The notes beneath the pieces are model-generated. The model made no database searches. It was not told the DNA's origin and worked only from the letters and a program-made list of their open reading frames with translations. The position numbers were made by a program, and so were the translations under genes. Shown piece after piece: positions 48,638-51,045 of a stretch of DNA of 51,045 nt (positions within the stretch are counted from its first letter, which is position 1; the number at the start of each line of letters is the position of its first letter). Source of the stretch: Candidatus Poribacteria bacterium (lineage in GTDB: Bacteria; Poribacteria; WGA-4E; WGA-3G); the NCBI GenBank assembly GCA_022827885.1, contig JAJEIP010000024.1, positions 1-51,045 on the forward strand, read 5' to 3'.

Positions 48638-49348
48638 TTATTGCGGGCACCACGCCATCACTGTCCCGAAACTCGCAAACATGCTGTTTTCACCACTGGT
48701 TAGGATTCGCGAACCTTGGACGACAACCCGTGTGTCGCGGCTCGTGATTTTGTAACTCACAGGGGCATCCTTGGCAATAAGAGGTTTATCGTTTTCGTCT
48801 TTGAGTTGATCGAGCCGATAATGCACGGAACGGTGCGCTGGCACTTCAAATTCACAAGAGACGTTTTCTAATGCGGGGTCCTCATAAAGCACTTCTAAGA
48901 GACAGCGTGTATCGCTATCAGCGGTATTGGAGATACATATAGACTCATGCGAAAAATATCCCCCGCCATGGGCTTCCCATTCCTGTTCCGCTGGCGTTAG
49001 TGCCGCCATGTAACCATCGGGGACGATCCAGACATAAGCACCATCCCCATCTGAAGTATAGCATTTGAGGGCATCCGTTATTGCGTCTGGATTGTCATTC
49101 ACTTTGTCCAGCGAAATCATCAGAAATCGGGAGCGTGGTTGTATCCCGTTTAGGGATGTGGGACGTTTTAACGTGCCTCTCACATTTAGGCATACCGTGT
49201 TATCTCCCAACATCACAAGACGACTCACGCCTTGCGATGCCAACCAATCACCGAATGTATCGTTGAGAAGTGTCGATAAAGTTTCAAGATTTGGGATGTC
49301 TGTTAGTTGGTAATCTTGAATCGTTGTCAGTAGTTGTCCGAAGTTCAT
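48638..49348 (-). CDS. Protein with C-terminal Anabaena sensory rhodopsin transducer-like domain
   Basis: A 236-residue protein. Residues ~103-236 resemble the ASRT family: W-I-V-P-D-G-Y, then S-H-E-S-I-C-I-S-N-T near 135-145, V-L-Y-E-D-P near 155, V-P-A-H-R-S-V-H-Y-R-L-D near 168-180, and V-V-Q-G-S-R near 210. That soluble beta-sandwich tetramer is known to bind a sensory rhodopsin in cyanobacteria but occurs widely in bacteria without rhodopsin, probably as a sugar-binding or regulatory domain. The first ~100 residues form a second, unrecognised domain (Q-G-V-S-R-L-V-M-L-G-D-N-T). No rhodopsin gene is in the window. Its ATG follows AGGAGAGAG. Confidence 0.65.
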   Translation of the reverse strand: MNFGQLLTTIQDYQLTDIPNLETLSTLLNDTFGDWLASQGVSRLVMLGDNTVCLNVRGTLKRPTSLNGIQPRSRFLMISLDKVNDNPDAITDALKCYTSDGDGAYVWIVPDGYMAALTPAEQEWEAHGGGYFSHESICISNTADSDTRCLLEVLYEDPALENVSCEFEVPAHRSVHYRLDQLKDENDKPLIAKDAPVSYKITSRDTRVVVQGSRILTSGENSMFASFGTVMAWCPQ

Positions 49349-49378
49349 ATCTCTCTCCTAAAAAATAGCGAAAATTTT

Positions 49379-49723
49379 CTATACCATCCAGCGTTCCCCG
49401 ATACCGAGGCGTGCCATTAACACCTGCAAAAGCACGCTCTCTGGATCGGTTCCCACAAACTGTCGATGTGTATCAATATAGGTGCCGTAATCGGCTGCCC
49501 ATTCCCGAAAATAGGTCTCGTATTCCCAGCCGTCCTCGGTCTTGCGGAACACAGACCTGTCTGGATATGGGAGTTTCTGTTTTAAGAGTTGCTGCAGTTG
49601 TTCGGCGGTTGGTATCCACAAATCCTTAGCGTTTTCTGTGTCCGGTCGAAGTGCCTGAATCTCAGGGTGACGGCACCGCGCTAAGTATTCTTGGGAGTAT
49701 TTCTGTGTTTCGGATGGATGCAT
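49379..49723 (-). CDS. Hypothetical protein, small, Trp-rich
   Basis: A 114-residue protein that I do not recognise with certainty. It has a block D-L-W-I-P-T-A-E-Q-L-Q-Q-L-L followed by a Trp/Tyr-rich middle (G-W-E-Y-E-T-Y-F-R-E-W) and a tail S-V-L-L-Q-V-L-M-A-R-L-G-I-G-E-R-W. The overall pattern resembles small phage-like or accessory proteins of unknown function. It lies 30 nt upstream of the ASRT-like gene on the same strand and may be in the same operon. No signal peptide or membrane segment. Confidence 0.6.
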   Translation of the reverse strand: MHPSETQKYSQEYLARCRHPEIQALRPDTENAKDLWIPTAEQLQQLLKQKLPYPDRSVFRKTEDGWEYETYFREWAADYGTYIDTHRQFVGTDPESVLLQVLMARLGIGERWMV

Positions 49724-49777
49724 AGGTTGATAATTAGATGATCGATTCCCGTTTTAAGAATGTTCCACATCCTCGTT

Positions 49778-50071
49778 TCACACTTCCGTTTCGTCGCTTT
49801 CTGTGGAGGATGCCGGAATCGCAGGATTCAAGCGGGAATGGTGCAGCACCCAATAGATACCCGCCGTCATAACACCACCAACGAGTGTAGCCACACACCA
49901 GATTGCAGGACCTATACCCGCTATAGCTAAGGCTTGTCTCCGCTTTAATCGGGCTGCATCTTTATAGACTGCCACAGCACAGATGATATGCACTAAAGAT
50001 GTCAAAATGCTAACGCCAATTGCAACAGCAAAAATGCTTGTCGGATCTGAATTCATGAAATCAAATTCCAT
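49778..50071 (-). CDS. Small membrane protein with two transmembrane segments
   Basis: A 97-residue protein with two hydrophobic segments (about 11-35 and 48-72) joined by the basic loop Y-K-D-A-A-R-L-K-R-R-Q, so the loop is likely cytoplasmic. The start at 50071 was chosen because GGAGG lies 8 nt upstream; an ATG at 50086 overlaps that site. The C-terminal tail is polar and acidic. Function unknown. It is read from a near-perfect promoter. Confidence 0.65.
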   Translation of the reverse strand: MEFDFMNSDPTSIFAVAIGVSILTSLVHIICAVAVYKDAARLKRRQALAIAGIGPAIWCVATLVGGVMTAGIYWVLHHSRLNPAIPASSTESDETEV

Positions 50072-50101
50072 TTCAAAGGCCTCCATGTTAGTTTCAAGAA
50101 C

Positions 50102-50130
50102 ATTATACGGTGTGAACGCTTCAATGTCAA
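50102..50130 (-). promoter_or_regulatory. Consensus promoter of the small membrane protein
   Basis: Minus strand TTGACA (50130-50125), 17 nt, TATAAT (50107-50102): perfect boxes and spacing, about 30 nt before the start codon. Confidence 0.88.
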
Positions 50131-50239
50131 CATTTTACAAATTTTTGTTACTTTTTCGCAGAGATAACGTATTACAAAATGCGTCATCATATTTTATAGG
50201 AACATAATAAATCCTGAGAAACCGAGAAAGGAACATCCA

Positions 50240-50308
50240 ATGAATTTCCTGATTGTGCTTTCCATCTTTTGGGTGAGTGTGCTTGTCAAATTTTCCAGAT
50301 ATCCATGA
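50240..50308 (+). CDS. Possible 22-residue hydrophobic peptide
   Basis: A frame of 22 codons reads M-N-F-L-I-V-L-S-I-F-W-V-S-V-L-V followed by K-F-S-R-Y-P, with AAGGA 8 nt upstream of the ATG. One membrane-spanning segment followed by a basic tail is the shape of small type I toxin peptides, but also of a truncated gene start. No clear promoter or antisense RNA could be assigned. Confidence 0.3.
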   Translation: MNFLIVLSIFWVSVLVKFSRYP

Positions 50309-50414
50309 GTCCAGACAGCATTTTAATACCATTTGATACCAGTAAGCACGGGTCATGAAACGTGTTTGTTAAAACTCAACCATTTTCAAAATACAATTCA
50401 TACAATTCATTATC

Positions 50415-50437
50415 TGGGCAGGCACTGCGCCTGCCCA
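50415..50437. terminator. GGGCAGGC hairpin, possible two-way terminator or dispersed repeat
   Basis: TGGGCAGGC, loop ACTGC, GCCTGCCCA, followed by ATTTTG on the plus strand and AATGAATTG on the other. The 9-bp stem is perfect. The T-run is short, so a dispersed palindrome of the same kind as the others in the window is equally likely. Confidence 0.45.
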
Positions 50438-50554
50438 ATTTTGTTAAACTTGAGGTGATAGGCAAAATTCTTCGGAGGATCGGTTGTAGGAGGATTCTCC
50501 CGATCGCGATTCTTCGCGTCAATCGGAGCGGTCTTGGGAAAAGTCATGCGAATT

Positions 50555-50627
50555 GCAGTAAGTTATATAAATACTTTATTATAGTGTTATTTTAATAGAA
50601 ATAATATATCCTAACATAACTTACGCA
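50555..50627. mobile_element. Possible miniature element with inverted ends
   Basis: GTAAGTTAT (50558-50566) and ATAACTTAC (50616-50624) are perfect inverted repeats; both are flanked outside by TGC (TGCA on one side, TGC on the other). The 49-nt interior is very A/T-rich and non-coding. The size and shape fit a miniature inverted-repeat element; no target duplication could be defined. Confidence 0.35.
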
Positions 50628-50666
50628 TAAAACCTTATAATGATTGACTTTATCGCAACTTTTAAC

Positions 50667-50695
50667 TTGATTAAAACTGAAATGTATGATATTAT
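50667..50695 (+). promoter_or_regulatory. Promoter in front of the structured RNA segment
   Basis: TTGATT (50667-50672), 17 nt, TATTAT (50690-50695), on the plus strand. The predicted start is near 50702, with no open frame following. Confidence 0.55.
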
Positions 50696-50701
50696 TAATA
50701 T

Positions 50702-50985
50702 TAACTACTGTGAAAAGATGATGTTTCTCAACATCTCAGAGTCGGTATGCTTTTACCTGTGAGGGTGTTAGAGACGCATCGATGGCATTGAAACGAAAGT
50801 GATGAAAAATCACGCGTCCCAGTAATGAACGTCAGGTAACCCACATGCGAACCGCAGCGATTCCCTTCCATCTTGATACAGTCCAGAGTCCGGTGGCGCA
50901 AGACCCGGCGTTGGGGTCCAGCGTTGCTGCGTCTGTGGTGACGGCTGCGTCTCATTTCGTAGAAACCAACAGCCCCCCCCCACTT
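50702..50985 (+). ncRNA. Structured RNA candidate, omega-RNA (HEARO/IscB or TnpB) like
   Basis: The segment has a promoter, no coding frame and dense pairing: GACGC (50773-50777) with GCGTC (50814-50818), enclosing GTGAT-GAAAA-ATCAC (50799-50813); then AACCGCAGCG, AGTCCAGAGTCC, GACCC with GGGTC, GTCTGTGGTGACGGCTGCGTC, and a 3' end GTAGAAACCAACAG followed by C9. Such a 3' end with a C-run is typical of omega-RNA type elements. There is no tnpB upstream; in IscB (HEARO) loci the RNA precedes the gene, which would then start just beyond base 51045. This assignment rests on pattern memory only. Confidence 0.5.
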
Positions 50986-51045
50986 ACTATATAATAACCA
51001 TTTTTGCTTTATAAGAGAGACGGCAGTTGCCGCCGGTCTACTCTT

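Larger units (their letters stand above)
50072..51045. other. Right-end intergenic region with RNA and repeat signals
   Basis: About 970 nt without a sizeable gene. It holds, from left to right: the promoter of the small membrane protein, a 22-codon hydrophobic peptide frame, a GGGCAGGC hairpin, an A/T-rich block bounded by inverted GTAAGTTAT ends, a plus-strand promoter and a long structured segment that ends in C9. A short CGGCAGTTGCCG palindrome lies at 51023-51034. Confidence 0.6.

Noticed and set aside
50973-50981. C9 run near the right end as a phase-variation tract
   Set aside because: It lies in no reading frame. It fits better as the 3' part of the structured RNA candidate.

Overview
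The window looks like a chromosomal segment of an uncultured bacterium of roughly balanced GC. The best guess is the Candidatus Poribacteria / PVC-neighbour type of marine or sponge-associated lineage. This is inferred from gene content: several phytanoyl-CoA-dioxygenase-like (PhyH) proteins, Gfo/Idh/MocA oxidoreductases and a sulfatase-like enzyme lie together, with three Uma2 nucleases, DUF433/DUF5615 toxin-antitoxin parts, TPR/HEAT proteins and many short dispersed palindromes. No rRNA or tRNA gene or CRISPR array was seen.

Layout. 1-4.3 kb: the cut end of an IS630-type transposase, a NERD-nuclease/superfamily I helicase and a large TPR protein. 4.4-11.6 kb (minus strand): a double-length UvrA (two complete UvrA units in one chain), the GTPase Era, and a DUF433 antitoxin whose toxin partner is an internally deleted remnant. 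11.8-13.9 kb: a HEAT-repeat protein and a solitary tnpB (IS605/IS1341-type) element. 13.9-18.4 kb: orphan trpB, a D-2-hydroxyacid dehydrogenase, a GlcD/D-lactate-dehydrogenase-type flavoprotein and a lipoprotein built of 18-residue repeats. 18.8-28.5 kb: a defence-like block with a two-gene type III-like restriction-modification system (mod, then res), a Uma2 protein, a Fic protein and a MoxR ATPase; a decayed fragment of moxR lies 9 kb away at 18.6 kb.

28.7-36.6 kb (minus strand): a metabolic cluster of three Gfo/Idh/MocA oxidoreductases, three PhyH-type oxygenases and one sulfatase/phosphodiesterase-like hydrolase, probably read mostly from a consensus promoter at 36.57-36.60 kb. 36.8-47.7 kb (plus strand): glnD, an overlapping NAD-dependent epimerase, trmB, Uma2, uvrC, Uma2, a fused double YibE/F membrane protein and an exported repeat protein. 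47.7-50.1 kb (minus strand): a DUF5615-type toxin with a TPR-DUF433 antitoxin, an Anabaena-sensory-rhodopsin-transducer-like protein, and small proteins. 50.1-51.0 kb has no sizeable gene but holds a promoter-led, highly structured RNA-like segment that may be an omega RNA (HEARO/IscB or TnpB type).

Points most worth following: (1) a G10 tract inside mod, where both loss and gain of one G bring an immediate stop, so the restriction-modification system is probably phase variable; (2) the structured RNA candidate at the right edge; (3) a leader CCGCAAGG placed exactly 12 nt before five start codons (four ATG and one TTG); (4) a family of perfect hairpins with changing stems between genes and even inside uvrA; (5) a PhyH protein with HxG instead of the iron-binding HxD; (6) a sulfatase-like enzyme with Thr at the usual Cys/Ser nucleophile site. 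Promoters with near-consensus TTGACA / N17 / TATAAT spacing could be read directly at several genes, which points to an ordinary sigma-70-type housekeeping factor.
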